Below are positions 1-11,504 of a stretch of DNA of 64,000 nucleotides, one piece after another (position 1 is the stretch's first letter; each line of letters opens with the position of its first letter). The stretch is from Lolium rigidum (lineage: Eukaryota; Streptophyta; Magnoliopsida; Poales; Poaceae), in assembly GCF_022539505.1 (NCBI RefSeq), contig NC_061510.1:270019687-270083686 (forward strand), in the 5' to 3' direction. Under the pieces are notes generated by a model. It saw only the letters and a list, made by a program, of their open reading frames with translations, did not search any database and was not told the DNA's origin. The position numbers and the translations under genes were made by a program.

Positions 1-1087
1 TCCCCGATTGTGCTGGATTCTAATGAATCTTAGTACATGAAGCTGGCCTTTAAACCAAGATCCATTCCATTAAACACTGGTGTTAATGTTCAAACATTAC
101 ATCGGGATGGCTAATTTCAAATCAAGCTAGCCTTCAAACTTGTGGTTATTGTCGTGTTGAATTGCGGCAATAAAGATAGTTCCCTTCCATTAGCTATCAC
201 AGAGGTTCTTTCATTGAACCAAATGGATCACGGCAAGAGTGCCCTTTGAGAGTCTAATATCTATGTCTGTGTCTCTGTCACACCTCCCTTTTCATCATGA
301 GTTTCCCTAAAGTGTTACCTTGTGCATCTACATCTCAGGAATTCTGTTCCTGATTGTGTTCCTCCTCTTTAGTCGCCTTCCGACCTTTGTTTGCTAGTTA
401 GCAGTCAAGTTGTAAACGTGCATTGGTGTTTTCCAATGAATATTACTCTTGAGGTTCGTCAATACATTCCACTTTGGTATGTCAGGAGAAACAAACTCCA
501 GTACCTCGTCCGTTTTAAGGCTTGGTCAAAGTATTGTAATCCGCAGATTAAGAGGCTTCGTGAGCTTCTGTTCTGTTCTACCTTGGAGTATCACCCTCTT
601 CTATATCATGAGGTCGTGCTTTGTATCATGGCCTTATAGATGAAGTGATGCTCTTACACATCTTTAATCACCCTTCCTTCGAGTTTTCTATGCTTGGGAA
701 TGTTGGAGTGTGTGTATTGATGTGGCTATCCGAGATTCTTAGCAATTCTTATTGCTTCAAAATCCAAGGACATTTGTGTCATTCTTAGCATGATTGGTTC
801 GCCAATTACTAAGCGAAGTTTGATTGTGCTGTCAAGTCCATTCGTTCAGGCGCACATCTTTGGTCAAAGAGTTAGGTTTATGCCAAAGCTCTCAAGACCA
901 TATCGTTTGCTTTGTAAAGCAAGATTCCCTCTTAAATTCAGTGATATACCGGTGGATTGTGATATTCTGGATGTCTTTCTAGAAGTATTGCCATGTTGCC
1001 ACATGACCGTGTTATCGAGTTCATGAGTAAGTCAGTTCTATGAACTACTCCTTTCTCCAAGAAACTGTACTGGATATTCAGGACTAA

Positions 1088-1876
1088 TTGGGTGAGCTTA
1101 AACAACAACTTGGAGAGTTGAAGACAAAAGCTCTATCCGACTTGATCCTTCTTAAAGGGATGTCTAGTGTTGTTTGTGTTGAAGTCAGAAAGTATCTCCT
1201 TTATGGAATTGCTATCTTTCCCATATTTGATTTGAGCTTGGGCTATCGTCAAATCAAACTCAATTCCAAGGACTATCTTGATGATGTTTATACTCGTGGT
1301 GTCTCGTCTGAGTATACTTTCATGTCCTCTGGTCTGACCAATATTTCTGCCTCGTTCATGCAGAATATGAGTTCCTCATTGGAGTATCTTGATAAGTTTG
1401 TTGTTGAGCCCATCGATGACATTCTTATTTCCTCCAGGATTAAAGAGATTCATATTGAACAGTTGGCACTAATATTGGAAACTTTTAAGAACCATCTTTG
1501 TGTTATCATGAAGTATGTGTTCTGGATGTTGGAAGTGTTCACCTTCTCTGGTTCATGTACATTTGCTGAAAGATGTCGCCGTGAATCTGAGTCGAGTTTC
1601 CTCGTTTTCTTCGGGAATCATCGCAAGTCAGTCAGGCATGTGCGATGTATTCTTGAGATGGAAGGTTGTTACCTCCATTCTTTGAAACGTTCCTCTATGC
1701 ACACTAAGCCACTGACTGGTTTGTTCAAAGAGAAGAAGCTTAAGAACTTCAAAATCTTCTTTGATGTCCCTATCAGGACTCACTTGTGTTACATTGCAAA
1801 TTCATATGCACGCAATTGCCTTTGGCAGTCGCATCCATATGTGTTACGTAATCTAGCTCAATCCTTTGGAGCTTGA
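1088..1876 (+). pseudogene. Degenerate Ty3/gypsy reverse transcriptase
   Basis: The 262-codon frame keeps the outline of a gypsy reverse transcriptase: FDLSLGYRQIKL (the usual FDL-GY-QI block), then SGLTNISASFMQNM (the FGLTNAP block), then a catalytic-site remnant PIDDILISS in which the usual F/Y before IDD has become P. A fingers/thumb remnant (VFWMLEV) follows, and RNase H-like sequence is no longer readable. The stretch has been open by chance since decay; upstream and downstream frames are broken. It cannot encode an active enzyme. Neighbouring sequence (2130-3020) corresponds to the integrase and C-terminal part of pol but is too mutated to delimit. Confidence 0.7.
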
Positions 1877-3016
1877 CATTATAGTCTATATCTTGAGAAT
1901 CTAGCAACTTTACCTTGGTGGTAACTGTTGCAAATCTTCTATTCGGACATGCCGAGTCTGAAATGTTTTTACACCTAACCTAAGCTGAATCTCAAGCAGC
2001 AATGATGGTTGGTGTTCCTCAAGGATTTTTGACATAGGTCTCTCTGTAAATCCGGCAAGATTGATGTCGTGGTTAACACAATCAGTCAGAAGACCTAATG
2101 CCACAATCTCTTGAATCATCAAGAATTACCACTCTCCATAAGGATCGTATGTGACTTATTCTAGGAGTTGCCCTTATGATGTTTTTCAATTCCAGAGTCC
2201 GATCTTCATTTGATGACCTATTGAAGGCTAGTCAGAAGCTTAATATTGGTCTCTAAAACATCAAGGAGAACTTTATAAGCAGAGTTGTTAAATGTCTCTC
2301 AGTCAATCTCTTAAAATCATTTCTCCGGTGACAGCAACTTCGTTCGGAGAAATTTCACTCACCGTTGATCCTTGGCACTTCCCTAACCAGTACCCTTTCC
2401 TTTCCGTTGGTCAGTACGTGAAATTCTAATCAATTCACACGTTGTGTGAATTCATCAGCCATCTATGGTTCCCAACCTTTTGAGTAGACAACAATCATTT
2501 CATGTACCCATGCCAGAAAAGTGACTATGATTCTTAAATCCAAAGTTTCTATGGTTGGATAATCATTTGTGCTTCCACGAGTCAACCTCTCTAAGAGTGC
2601 CTCTTCATGGTAACCAAGACAGTCTAACTCCTCGCTACCTTGTCCTTCGTATTCTCGCAAAGCGTGGAGCAATTACCTACCAAACTTCAAACTTCTTTCA
2701 TATCCTATGTTATCTTGACGTGTTTCATGTTTGTTAGCTCAAGAGTTGTTTTTCAACACTCCTTCCATGAGTTGACCATGAGATACTCGATCTTTTAAAG
2801 ATCCACCATCCAGAGTTATTCCCTCTTTCCTTTAGGGTGAAGAAAGCAAATGAAGAGCTCTTCATGGTGTTATGGGTCAACCTTCTTCATGGTGTCGTGG
2901 ATCAACTTCCTCAACAAAGAAGATCGGCATGGTATCAACAAGCTCGTTGAAGACCGGTGTAGTCCTTGTTACATTCCCTTTTCCTACCTAAGGAATCTCG
3001 GGGACGAGATTCTTGT

Positions 3017-3030
3017 AAGGGGGATAGAGT
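3017..3030 (+). other. Polypurine tract of element A
   Basis: The sequence aagggggatagagt directly precedes the LTR start TGTAACATCCC. A polypurine tract at this place primes plus-strand DNA synthesis in LTR retrotransposons, so it marks the LTR boundary. Confidence 0.7.
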
Positions 3031-6000
3031 TGTAACATCCCTGTTTTGTTAAACCCTAATTAGGATTTGTTTGTGCATTCATGAGCATCATTTAAAATGC
3101 ATTAAGAAAAATTTGCAAATAATAAAGTGGAAACCCTAGGTTTATGCAAGTCTTTCTTTATTTGAAATGCCTTTTAAATGTTGAAAATAAAAATATGTGG
3201 ACTTTCAATTATTGTTAGGAAGGCCACAAAATATTTTCCCTAAAATATTTGAGTTATTTTGAAGCTCTAAAAGGTTGCAAATCTATCAAAAGGATTTTTT
3301 TTAGCCCTGTTTTAAAATTTCCAGAGAAAACCCTAAAGGCTAGGGGGGTTTTCGCAAAAACCCCTTTCTTCTTCCTCCAGCTGGAAGCTGCTCCGTGCAG
3401 CTCCCCTACCCGCCCGATGCTGTCGGCGGTCGGGATGATCTCCGCCGCCCCCGGCGGCCTATAAAGCTCGTCGCGCCGTCGCAGCAAAACCCCCGCACGC
3501 CACCTCCTTTCCCCTCTCCTCTTCTCTGCGCCGCGCGGGAGGAAACCCTAGCTCCGGCCGTCGCGGCTCCTCGCCGTTCCAGGCCACCCCGTCCTCCTCC
3601 GAGCACGCCAATCGCTCCGCCTCGCCTCCTGGAGCTTCTTCGCCAACGGAATCGGCCGCGGGTGCCCTCAGTCGCCGCCGGCAACTCCGTCTTCCCCGCA
3701 GCAGACGGAGCCTCCGTCGACCATGGCGGCCCCGTCCGGCCTCCGTTCGCCTCGCCGTCACCTCCCCGCGCTCCTGGTGAGCTTCGCTCCGCTAGAGCTA
3801 GTCGCCGGTCCCTCTCTCCCTCCGGTCCGTCCCCGCGTCGCTCGCTCGTGTCCGCCGCCGCGGTCGTGCGTCGCCGGCCTTGCTCCGGCGGCCAATAAGT
3901 CGCGGCGCCGCCATGAGGTGGTTGCCCGCGTCGAGGCGCTCCCAACGCGCCAGACCGCGCGCTCGGGGACGCCCTGGAGCCCCCGCGCCGCTCCTCACCT
4001 GCCGCCGGCCGCCGTGGTCAACCACCGGCGGTTGACCCGTGGGACCCGGTGTCGGCCCGTTTTTTCTTTTTCTTTTGTTTTTTTGTATTTTTCGTAAATA
4101 GAAATATATTGACAGGTGGGTCCCCTTGTCAGGATTTTATTATTTTCGTAATTATTTAGGAAATGAATAAAATTATGACATGTGGGTCCAGATCTGTCGT
4201 GTTTTTATTAATTTCCAGGAATTTCCGTAAATTGAAGAAAATGAGTAAAACTTGTTTAATTCATAACTAATTCATTTTAATTCAGAAAAATGTGTATAAT
4301 ATATCAAAATCTTCAGAAAAATGAGATCTACACTTTAGTATTAAAATCATGCATTGATAAACAACTTTGAACCCTAGTTGTTCTAGAAGAACTTAATCAA
4401 CCCCTCTGAGGTTCGGGAACTACTAACCCTAGTTCACCGAAACCCAGTTAAATTGATGCTTGTGTCTTAGGGTTAGCTCTAGCACTTAATTAACATGTCA
4501 TGTCATCATATTTGTATGCGCATTGCATCGATGCCATGTGTTGATTGTTATTTCTCTATTTCTAGTGTTTGCCTCTTCGCGATCGATAGAGCACGTGACC
4601 GAGACGATGAAGATCGGCAATGACGCGATCAATGTTTGTCCATCGACGAACAATTCAAGCATGGGATCTCCGAAGATCCATATCGGTTTGTCAGGGACAA
4701 AGGCAAGCCCTAGCCTGGTTCATATATGCTTTCGAAATGCTTTTACTTCTGGATCCTACATATTGCATACGATTCAACTGTCTTTTATCGATAGGTAGAG
4801 TTATCCTGTCAATTGCATGTTCCATCCTTCTAGCCTCAAATACATGATCCACTGCTCCTAGCATAACTAGGTTTGGCATGTATGCGTCGCTAGAGCCTTT
4901 ATCTCTTATGCTTAGCCATGCTTAGTTTGTTACGCTCTACTCCGGTCTTCGGACTGGAGCCTTACAATGAAATAAATCTAGCATGACAGGTTGACGTGGT
5001 AAGTATAGAGATGAGTGTTAAACATGATTAAAGGCTCAGACGAAAGGCCACATTGGGATGTGGTGGGTTGTTTCATTTCGCCGACCCTAGGATGCGAGTT
5101 CTCGCCTCTTGAACCAAGACCGAGCGTACAACCACACGAGGCCCTATTATGGTACCCTCTCGACTCAATAACTTGCCTAGTAGATTCCATGAGTCACATA
5201 GTTTGCGCTTTACCTGGACATATGCATTGCATTTTTGCTTGGGGGAAAAGGTACATAACAGGTAGGTAAGCGTGGTCGTGGTGGCTGGGGTTAGAGTCCC
5301 TGGGGAAACCCACCTCGGCTCACATCGTTAAGGACCGGCTTCGGGACTTGACCCGTTACGGCGGAACAATCCTTAGCGCGTGACTCATGGTCTCGGCGAC
5401 AGCAAGGTAAAGGTCGTGGTCAACCACCCTCTGCCGGCTTTCCAAGGAAGAGAGCTAATATATTGGCATTAAGAGTCGGTTGGTGCGTGTGGATAAAATT
5501 GTGCACCCCTGCAGGGTTAAATATTTTCGAAAAGCCGTGTCCGCGGTTATGGACGACTTGGGAATGGATTCTGTGACCATAGAGAACATGAACCTGATCG
5601 TAAAACTTGGCAACCAATATGTGTTTACGGATACCTTCTCCGGGTTTTGAGGGGGTAATCCGAGGATAGTGGTTTGAGATGATGAAAATTGGTGGATACA
5701 ATATGATGATTAGTAGAGCTAGAGATATCGCTCTCTTATCCCCTTTTAAAGGTTCTGAGTAGTCGAGTTTCTTCTCCCTCTTGTTTAACAAAGGAAAACT
5801 GGCTTTACGCAAAAGAAGCTCCACAGAAAGCCGCATAACCGCTTTGCTAAAAGGTTGTACTAAGTCTTGCTGAGTCCCTGTACTCAGCTTTGCATGCTTT
5901 TGTTTCAGACGAGGTTGCTCCGACAGATGGTGGTTTCTACTCGACATCGACGAGTAGCTTGGGGTTCCCAGGTGGCAGCCTGGAATCTATGGGCTGGGAC

Positions 6001-6273
6001 GTCGCCGTTATGCTCCTGGCCTCTTAGGCCTTTTGCTATCTTGCTATGTCTAATAGCATAACTTCGCTTCCGTTGATTGATGTATGCCAGGTCGTTGACC
6101 TCTCGCTTGTAATACTTTGGTTCTTCGCTCGCTTATGAGCTTGTATTACTTCTTGAGTCGTAGAGTCACTGTTGTGTTACCGATTCTCTCACTGTAGTCT
6201 CTCGAGCTCTAGGTTAGGCTTATGTCAGACGGAGATCTGGTATTTGTCTAACCCTGATCCCGGGGGTGCCACA
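3031..6273 (+). repeat. 3' LTR of element A (about 3.2 kb)
   Basis: The LTR runs from TGTAACATCC to GGTGCCACA, giving the canonical TG...CA ends and a length of 3243 bp. It holds a TATA box (3460), a very GC-rich stretch of about 600 bp downstream of it (about 3380-4030) and an AT-richer remainder. The open frames in the GC-rich stretch lie on both strands in overlapping positions and match nothing I recognise, so I treat them as untranslated leader. Immediately after the final CA the sequence continues in frame as the reverse transcriptase of another element, which fixes the boundary. The partner LTR is outside the window, so age and target duplication cannot be judged. Confidence 0.75.
3460..3466 (+). 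promoter_or_regulatory. TATA box in the element A LTR
   Basis: TATAAAG lies in an otherwise very GC-rich context (ggcggcctataaagctcg), about 430 bp into the LTR. This is where an LTR U3 promoter is expected; transcription would start around 3490. Confidence 0.6.
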
Positions 6274-9128
6274 GCCGATGGCGCGTTGCCATAGATTTTT
6301 GGAATCTCAATAGTGCCACTCCAAAGGATGAGTATCCAATGCTAGTAGCAGAGACATTGATCAATGCGGCTGCTGGTCATAAGATCTTAAGTTTCATGGA
6401 TGGCAATGCCTGTTACAACCAGATTTTCATGGCTCCAGAAGATATACACAAGACTGCATTCAGAGTGCCAGGATCAGTGGGCTTGTTTGAATATGTAGTC
6501 ATGACGTTTGGCCTGAAAAATGCCGGTGCAACATACCAACGAGCCATGAATTGCATCTTTCATGATCTAATCGGCAAATTGGTGGAGATTTACATCGATG
6601 ACGTGGTAGTTAAGTCTGTCTCGGTGGAAGGACACTTGGAGGATCTGCGACACGTCCTAGACCGAACTAGAAAATTCGGATTAAGGATGAATCCAAAGAA
6701 GTGTGCCTTTGGTGTCTCGGCCGGTCAATTCTTGGGTTTCTTGGTCCATGAACGCGGAATTGAGATCGGCCTGAAAAGTCAGGAGGCAGTGCGAACAATG
6801 AAGCCGCCTACCACAAAGAAAGAACTCCGCGCGTCTCATCGGCAAGATCAACTTCGTCGAAGGTTCATCTCCAACCTGTCGGGACGAATTGAGCCGTTCA
6901 TGGGGCCGGTGAAGATTAAATCCGATGACGAGTTTCACCGGGGGCGTAACAACAGCAAGCGTTTGACGAGATCAAGGAGTATCTGACGAAGCCACCTGTG
7001 TTAGTGCCACCCCAGCAAGACAGGCCATTCTACATTTACTTGTCAGTAGCTGACACTTCCATTGCTTCAGTGGTGGTGCAAGTTTATGATGGCCTAGAAA
7101 AAGTCGTTTTCTATCTCAGCAGAAGGATGTTGGATGCAGAAACAAGGTACCCCGAAATCGAGAAGTTGTGCCTTTGCTTATTTTTTACCTCGCACCAAAC
7201 TTCACCACATCCCGTGGACTCGCGGAGATTGTTGTCATCTCGCAAATCTGATGTCATCAAGCATATGTCGTCGGCTCTCGTTTTGAAAGGCCGACTCGGT
7301 AAATGGATGTTTGCCCTATCGGAATTTGATATCCGGTATCAGCCTGCGAAAGCAGTCAAGGGACAAGCGTTGGCCGATCTTATTGCTGAACGAATCAACA
7401 CTGATATAGCTGCACTGTCTGTACGTGCATGGGCTATGTTTTTCAATGGATCGGTTTGTGATGGTGGATGTGGCATTGGCATTTTAATCGTGTCGCCCCG
7501 GGGGGCAACATACTCCTTCGCCATCAGGTTACATACCCCTTGCACCAACAATGTTGCCGAGTATGAAGCCATACGCAAGGGAATGAAGTTGCTATTAGAA
7601 GCCGGGGCAGAAGCAGTGGAACTTTTTGGAGACTCCAAATTGGTGATTTCCCAGCTCACGGAGGAATACAAGTGTGAGAGCGAGTCGCTCTTCCCGTTAT
7701 GGATGCAATGCCGTGAGCTGATGGCACAATTTAAGTATATAAACTTCAATTGGATCCCAAGGTTGCAGAATTCCAAGGCCAATGATCTAGCACAGACGGC
7801 GTCAGGCTACAAGGACGTAGCAGATGGAGCCGATGTCCAGGTACAGGCCTTGGAACCGGATGATTGGAGAGCCGATATCTTCAATTACTTGAAAGATTCG
7901 GCTCGGGGGGCACCTAAACGGATAAGATATAAGGCCATGAAGTATGTCCTTATTGGAGATGACATGTTCTATAGGACTTTGGAAGGCTTACTTCTCAAAT
8001 GTTTGGGACCAGCCGAGTCGAATCGGCTCTTACATGAGGTACATGAAGGTGCTTGTGGGACTCACCAATCGGCTCATAAGATGAAATGGCTGATTAGGAG
8101 ATCAGGGTTTTATTGTCCCACCATGCTTGAGGACTGTTTTAATTATTATAAGGGGTGTCAAGCATGTCAGAAGTTTGGAAGCATTCAGATGGTACCTGCA
8201 TCGGCGATGAATCCCATCATCAAGCCGTGGCCGTTTCGAGGGTGGGGCATGGATATGATCGGAAAGATACATCCTCCTTCGAGCAAAGGCCATGCGTGGG
8301 TATTGGCCATTACAGATTATTTCACCAAATGGGTGGAGGCCGTCCCTATGAAGGCAGTGGCATCATCAGATGTTATCAGTTTCGTGAAAGAACATGTCAT
8401 TCACAGATTCGGGATGCCCTTGACTATCACGACCGATGGAGGTCCGGTCTTTGTTTCTAAGGAATTTAGAAAGTTCTGCGAGGATATGGGAATCAAGCTG
8501 ATCCGATCGTCTCCATATTATGCTCAGGCAAATGGGCAAGCTGAAGCATCCAACAAGAGTCTGATCAAGCTGATTAAGAGAAAGATCGACGAGTATCCTA
8601 GGCGTTGGCACGAGGTGTTGTCAGAAGCTTTGTGGACTTACCGTATGTCATGTCATGGAGCGATCAAAACCTCGCCATATCATCTGGTCTAAGGACAGGA
8701 AGCTGTATTACCCTGGCAAATCACGGCTGGATCAAGACGTGTTGCATTTCAGAATGACTTAACATCTGAAGAATATGCAGCCCTGATGAGCGATAGCATT
8801 GAGGATGTGACGGAGCTCAGCCTGTGGTCGCTTGAGAAGATTAAGGAGAACAAAGCTAAGGTGGCTCGTGCATATAACGAGAAGGTGAGACCAAAGGAGT
8901 TCCACGTTGGTGATCTTGTATGGGAAGCTGTACTGCCATTGGGAACCAAGGATGCGGTATATGGTAAATGGTCTCCAAATTGGCATGGGCCGTACAGATC
9001 GAGTCGACCAAGTTTTAAAGGGTAATGCATACATGCTCGAGCAGCTGGATGGTGTGAAGTTCCCAGTGGCTGTCAATGGCCAGCATCTCAAGAAGTATTT
9101 CCCAAGTATGTGGGATGATGGTCAGTAA
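6274..9128 (+). pseudogene. pol pseudogene: RT, RNase H, archaeal-type RNase H, integrase (Tat/Retand type)
   Basis: Reading begins inside the RT with WRVAIDFWNLNS and reaches YIDDVVV (6591), the catalytic YIDD intact. A frameshift near 6830-6990 moves the frame to 6998-8692, which holds gypsy RNase H (FYIYLSVADTSIAS), then the second RNase H (FFNGSVC ... NNVAEYEA ... ELFGDSKLVI), then integrase: HHCC zinc finger (H, H, GCQACQ) and the D,D-35-E triad at 8252, 8435 and 8543. The first Asp of the second RNase H motif (normally FDGS) is Asn here. A TAA at 8690-8692 cuts the protein in the GPY/F-like C-terminal part, and another frameshift near 9000 precedes the natural end at 9128. Several domains are intact, so decay is moderate; the protein is not functional. 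Confidence 0.85.
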
Positions 9129-9182
9129 AATATGGGGGCCGATTCATGAAATCGGCCAGTAAAATTTTTTAAATTTTTTGGG

Positions 9183-9287
9183 AAAACAGCTGATGCGCAG
9201 CCATCGACTTTAGATTAAAAACAGCCGATGCGCAGCCATCGACTTTAGAATAAAAACAGCCGATGCACGGCCATCGACTTCAGAGGA
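9183..9287 (+). repeat. Three-copy 35-bp tandem repeat in element B
   Basis: Three copies starting at 9183, 9218 and 9253 share the core cagccgatgcgcagccatcg. Each contains the short inverted repeat CGATG...CATCG, so every unit could fold as a small hairpin. Short tandem arrays near the 3' end are known in Tat-clade elements. Confidence 0.85.
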
Positions 9288-9578
9288 GCAACAGATTATG
9301 AGCAGGCATCAAGTTATTGTCTGGATTTTGGAAATGTCTGCTTAAACCTGTCCAATTTGGTTTTCGGATTGACCTTATGAGCGTGTGATGGTGAAAGACC
9401 GATACGCTGCTATCGGTTCTTGGGGGCGTTGACCTACTTTGACCATTGGAAGATTTAAAATCGGACAATTGGAAAGACAAATTGGAAGAACATTTTCGTT
9501 GATTCAAAGGGGGGATTTTACAATGAAGAGCTAATTGTTCTCAAAAGGGATCATCTAATGCCTAGTCTACCCCCTAAT

Positions 9579-10055
9579 CTACGGGCCGTCACTGCCCTCA
9601 TCGTCGCCGTCGTGGCTGCCATCGGCGCTGCTGCCGGCGAGCTCCTCGTCGCTGCTGCCGTAGCCCGCGGCAGGGGCTGTCTCCTCCTCGTCGTCGTCTT
9701 CGTCGTCATCGTCCGACCCGAAGCAAATGCGCTTCGCCGGCGGCTCATCGGAGGAGGTGTCACTCTCCTCTTCTTCTTCCTCGTCAGAGGAGGTGAAGTC
9801 GTCCCAGGAGAACGAGTCATCCTCGCTCTCCGCCTCCAGCTCCCCATCAACGAGGAACTGGAAGTCATCTTCTCCGTCGGTCAAGGATTTGTCGTCCTTG
9901 GACCAGACGGAGGAATCATGGTCTTCCTCGTCCCACTTCGTTGGGGCGAGAATGTTGTACGCCCTCATCGGGTCCCACTCTGGCGTCGGCTCTCGGAGGG
10001 GAGAGGATGCGCAGGAAAGCTCGGAGGAAGCAGAGGAGGAGGACGAAGAAGACAT
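9579..10055 (-). CDS. Antisense acidic ORF between pol and 3' LTR of element B
   Basis: The 158-codon minus-strand frame starts at ATG (10055-10053), has a Ser/Ala-rich N-terminus, a central part with WDPMRAYNILAP and then long acidic runs (DEEEEEESD, DDDDEDDDEEE) and a PPAKRI patch that could act as a weak nuclear signal. It has no cysteine pattern, membrane segment or enzyme motif I recognise. Its place and antisense orientation match the extra antisense ORFs reported for several Tat-clade elements, whose function is not established. The overlapping plus-strand frames (for example 9558-10061) are low-complexity complements. Codon bias towards GC third positions may leave several frames open, so translation is not proven. 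Confidence 0.5.
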   Translation of the reverse strand: MSSSSSSSASSELSCASSPLREPTPEWDPMRAYNILAPTKWDEEDHDSSVWSKDDKSLTDGEDDFQFLVDGELEAESEDDSFSWDDFTSSDEEEEEESDTSSDEPPAKRICFGSDDDDEDDDEEETAPAAGYGSSDEELAGSSADGSHDGDDEGSDGP

Positions 10056-10318
10056 GGCTGAAGAAGGGGGTTTTTGGGCCGATGGCTAGTGCTGAACAGG
10101 GGGATGAAGAAGCGAACTGTTCGATGCGGTTAAATAAGGGGATATAGTGGAGATTTAATGTTGCGGTGGTTTCCGAGGACGTGGTGCCAAAACTGTCAAA
10201 TCGTGCAGAGAAGTTGAGAAGGCAAGGCATCATGATGAAAGGATACTGCGACGGTTCTTCTCTGCCACGACGTGACCCTACGAAGAAAGAACAGAGTGGT
10301 TTTGAAATTATCATTGTC

Positions 10319-10333
10319 AAAACCAGGGGGGCA
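10319..10333 (+). other. Polypurine tract of element B
   Basis: The purine-rich tract aaaaccaggggggca ends where the LTR begins (TGTGTTATCACC). This is the expected plus-strand primer position and supports the LTR boundary. Confidence 0.6.
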
Positions 10334-10558
10334 TGTGTTATCACCAGATTTTAACCGGATCAAGAGATGGGCCGTGATGAAGATGGGCTTGAAAGATTTA
10401 CACGTGGAATGCCTCTGAATCGGCCTTGTACGTGAATTTGGGCTGAATTGCCCGTGTATCTGTATATTATGGTAGATCGCATCTTAGTTTAGAATTAAGA
10501 GATAGAGTTTGGCTCGTACACGGTTAGGTGTACTTCCAAAGATAGAAAGTCTCCGGAC

Positions 10559-10566
10559 TATAAATA
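10559..10566 (+). promoter_or_regulatory. TATA box in the element B LTR
   Basis: TATAAATA about 225 bp into the LTR, the usual place for the U3 promoter of an LTR retrotransposon. Confidence 0.65.
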
Positions 10567-10844
10567 TGTACCTAGGGTTATTGAGAAAGGAGGACGATCA
10601 CGTTCACAACAAACACAAACCAGGCGCATCGCCACCCCTTGTTTCGAGGGTTTCTTCCGGGTAAGCATCATGCTGCCTAGATCGCATCTCGCAATCTAGG
10701 CAGTATACGTTTATTCGTTATCTGGTATTGCTCGTGCTGAAGCGTTGTTGATGGCGAGCAATACTATTTATCTTATGTGTTTTGGGGCTTGCATTGATGT
10801 TCTTACGATCTGCTTGCTTAGCTACGCTGCCCCTTGATATCTAG

Positions 10845-10877
10845 CTGCCCTTACACCTATTTTAGGTGTAAGGGCAG
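10845..10877 (+). other. Perfect 15-bp stem-loop in the element B LTR
   Basis: CTGCCCTTACACCTA and its exact reverse complement are separated by only TTT. The hairpin lies about 280 bp downstream of the TATA box, in the expected transcribed R/U5 part, so it would be present in element RNA. Confidence 0.85.
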
Positions 10878-11504
10878 CGCCTTGCTTTGTCTTTATTTAG
10901 TAGATTTGATCCGTTACGGTTGCTCCTTGTTCTTCAAGGATTAGTTTAATATCTGCATAGTTAGGCCTTGCAAACGGGTTGAATGATCCAGTAGCGCGTA
11001 GGGTACGGTTTGCTGATCCTAGAAGGGACGTTCTGGGAATCAACACTATGTTGGTTTTTAGGCCTCATCTAGGGTTTGTTTTCCGTTATCTTACGTATCT
11101 GCCAGGCTCAATCACGTGTAGGATGTTCCGGTTATGCGGTGAAAACCCTAAACTGTCGTAGATCTGATTAGCTTAGTATTGATAAAGCAAGAAACCCATG
11201 TTATTGCATATCTAACACAAACCATGGGTTGATCGGCTCCTTGAGCCGATCTACAGGGTAACCTGAGAGCCGATCGAGGCTCGTTTAATGTTTACGTGTC
11301 TACCATGCAGGAAACTAATCGAAGCGATCCAACACCTTCCTGACCAGGTATAGGTCAGGTGGCACGCCCTTGCATCCGTCAGGACGTGTGCTAGAGCATT
11401 GCGGGCCGTTGACCGAGGGACCAAGGCCCACCAGCAGTCTTGGGAGCCTCCCGGCTCTTCGTTTTGCTTAACCGCTGCCCGCCGGTGGGTTTTGGCAGGC
11501 AACA

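Larger units (their letters stand above)
1..3030 (+). mobile_element. Internal region of a decayed Ty3/gypsy retrotransposon (element A)
   Basis: This is the internal, pol-bearing 3' part of a Ty3/gypsy element whose 5' end lies outside the window. A recognisable but broken reverse transcriptase sits at 1088-1876, and the region ends in the short coding tail NLGDEILVRG, a stop and a purine tract directly before an LTR beginning TGTAACATCCC. Stops and frameshifts break every frame, so this is an old copy. It sits inside another retrotransposon (see 6274-11504). The layout resembles chromovirus-type gypsy elements of grasses, but I do not assign a family. Confidence 0.75.
6274..11504 (+). mobile_element. 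Tat/Retand-type Ty3/gypsy retrotransposon, 5'-truncated by the window (element B)
   Basis: The 3' part of a Tat-lineage element follows: pol with two RNase H domains (6274-9128), a 35-bp tandem repeat (9183-9287), an antisense acidic ORF (9579-10055 on the minus strand), a purine-rich tract ending in ggggggca, and a 3' LTR (10334-11504). A second, archaeal-type RNase H before the integrase and an extra ORF between pol and the 3' LTR are established marks of the Tat clade (Ogre, Retand and relatives). Element A was inserted into its reverse transcriptase; the upstream half must lie beyond the left edge of the window. Confidence 0.8.
10334..11504 (+). repeat. 3' LTR of element B (Tat/Retand type)
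   Basis: The LTR starts at TGTGTTATCACC after the purine tract and ends GGCAGGCAACA, about 1.17 kb. It carries a TATA box at 10559, a perfect 15-bp stem hairpin at 10845-10877 and repeated GCCGAT-type words. The sequence then changes to a charged, non-retroviral coding segment. The exact first base could be 10336 (TGTTATC) instead of 10334. The 5' partner lies outside the window. Confidence 0.75.

Noticed and set aside
3395..3945. Long overlapping open frames on both strands (167-179 codons)
   Set aside because: High GC keeps several frames open; the region is the LTR leader of element A and shows no domain.
9558..10089. Plus-strand frames opposite the acidic antisense ORF
   Set aside because: Complements of GAN/TCN-rich codons; no start context or domain, and the antisense frame fits known Tat-clade layout better.
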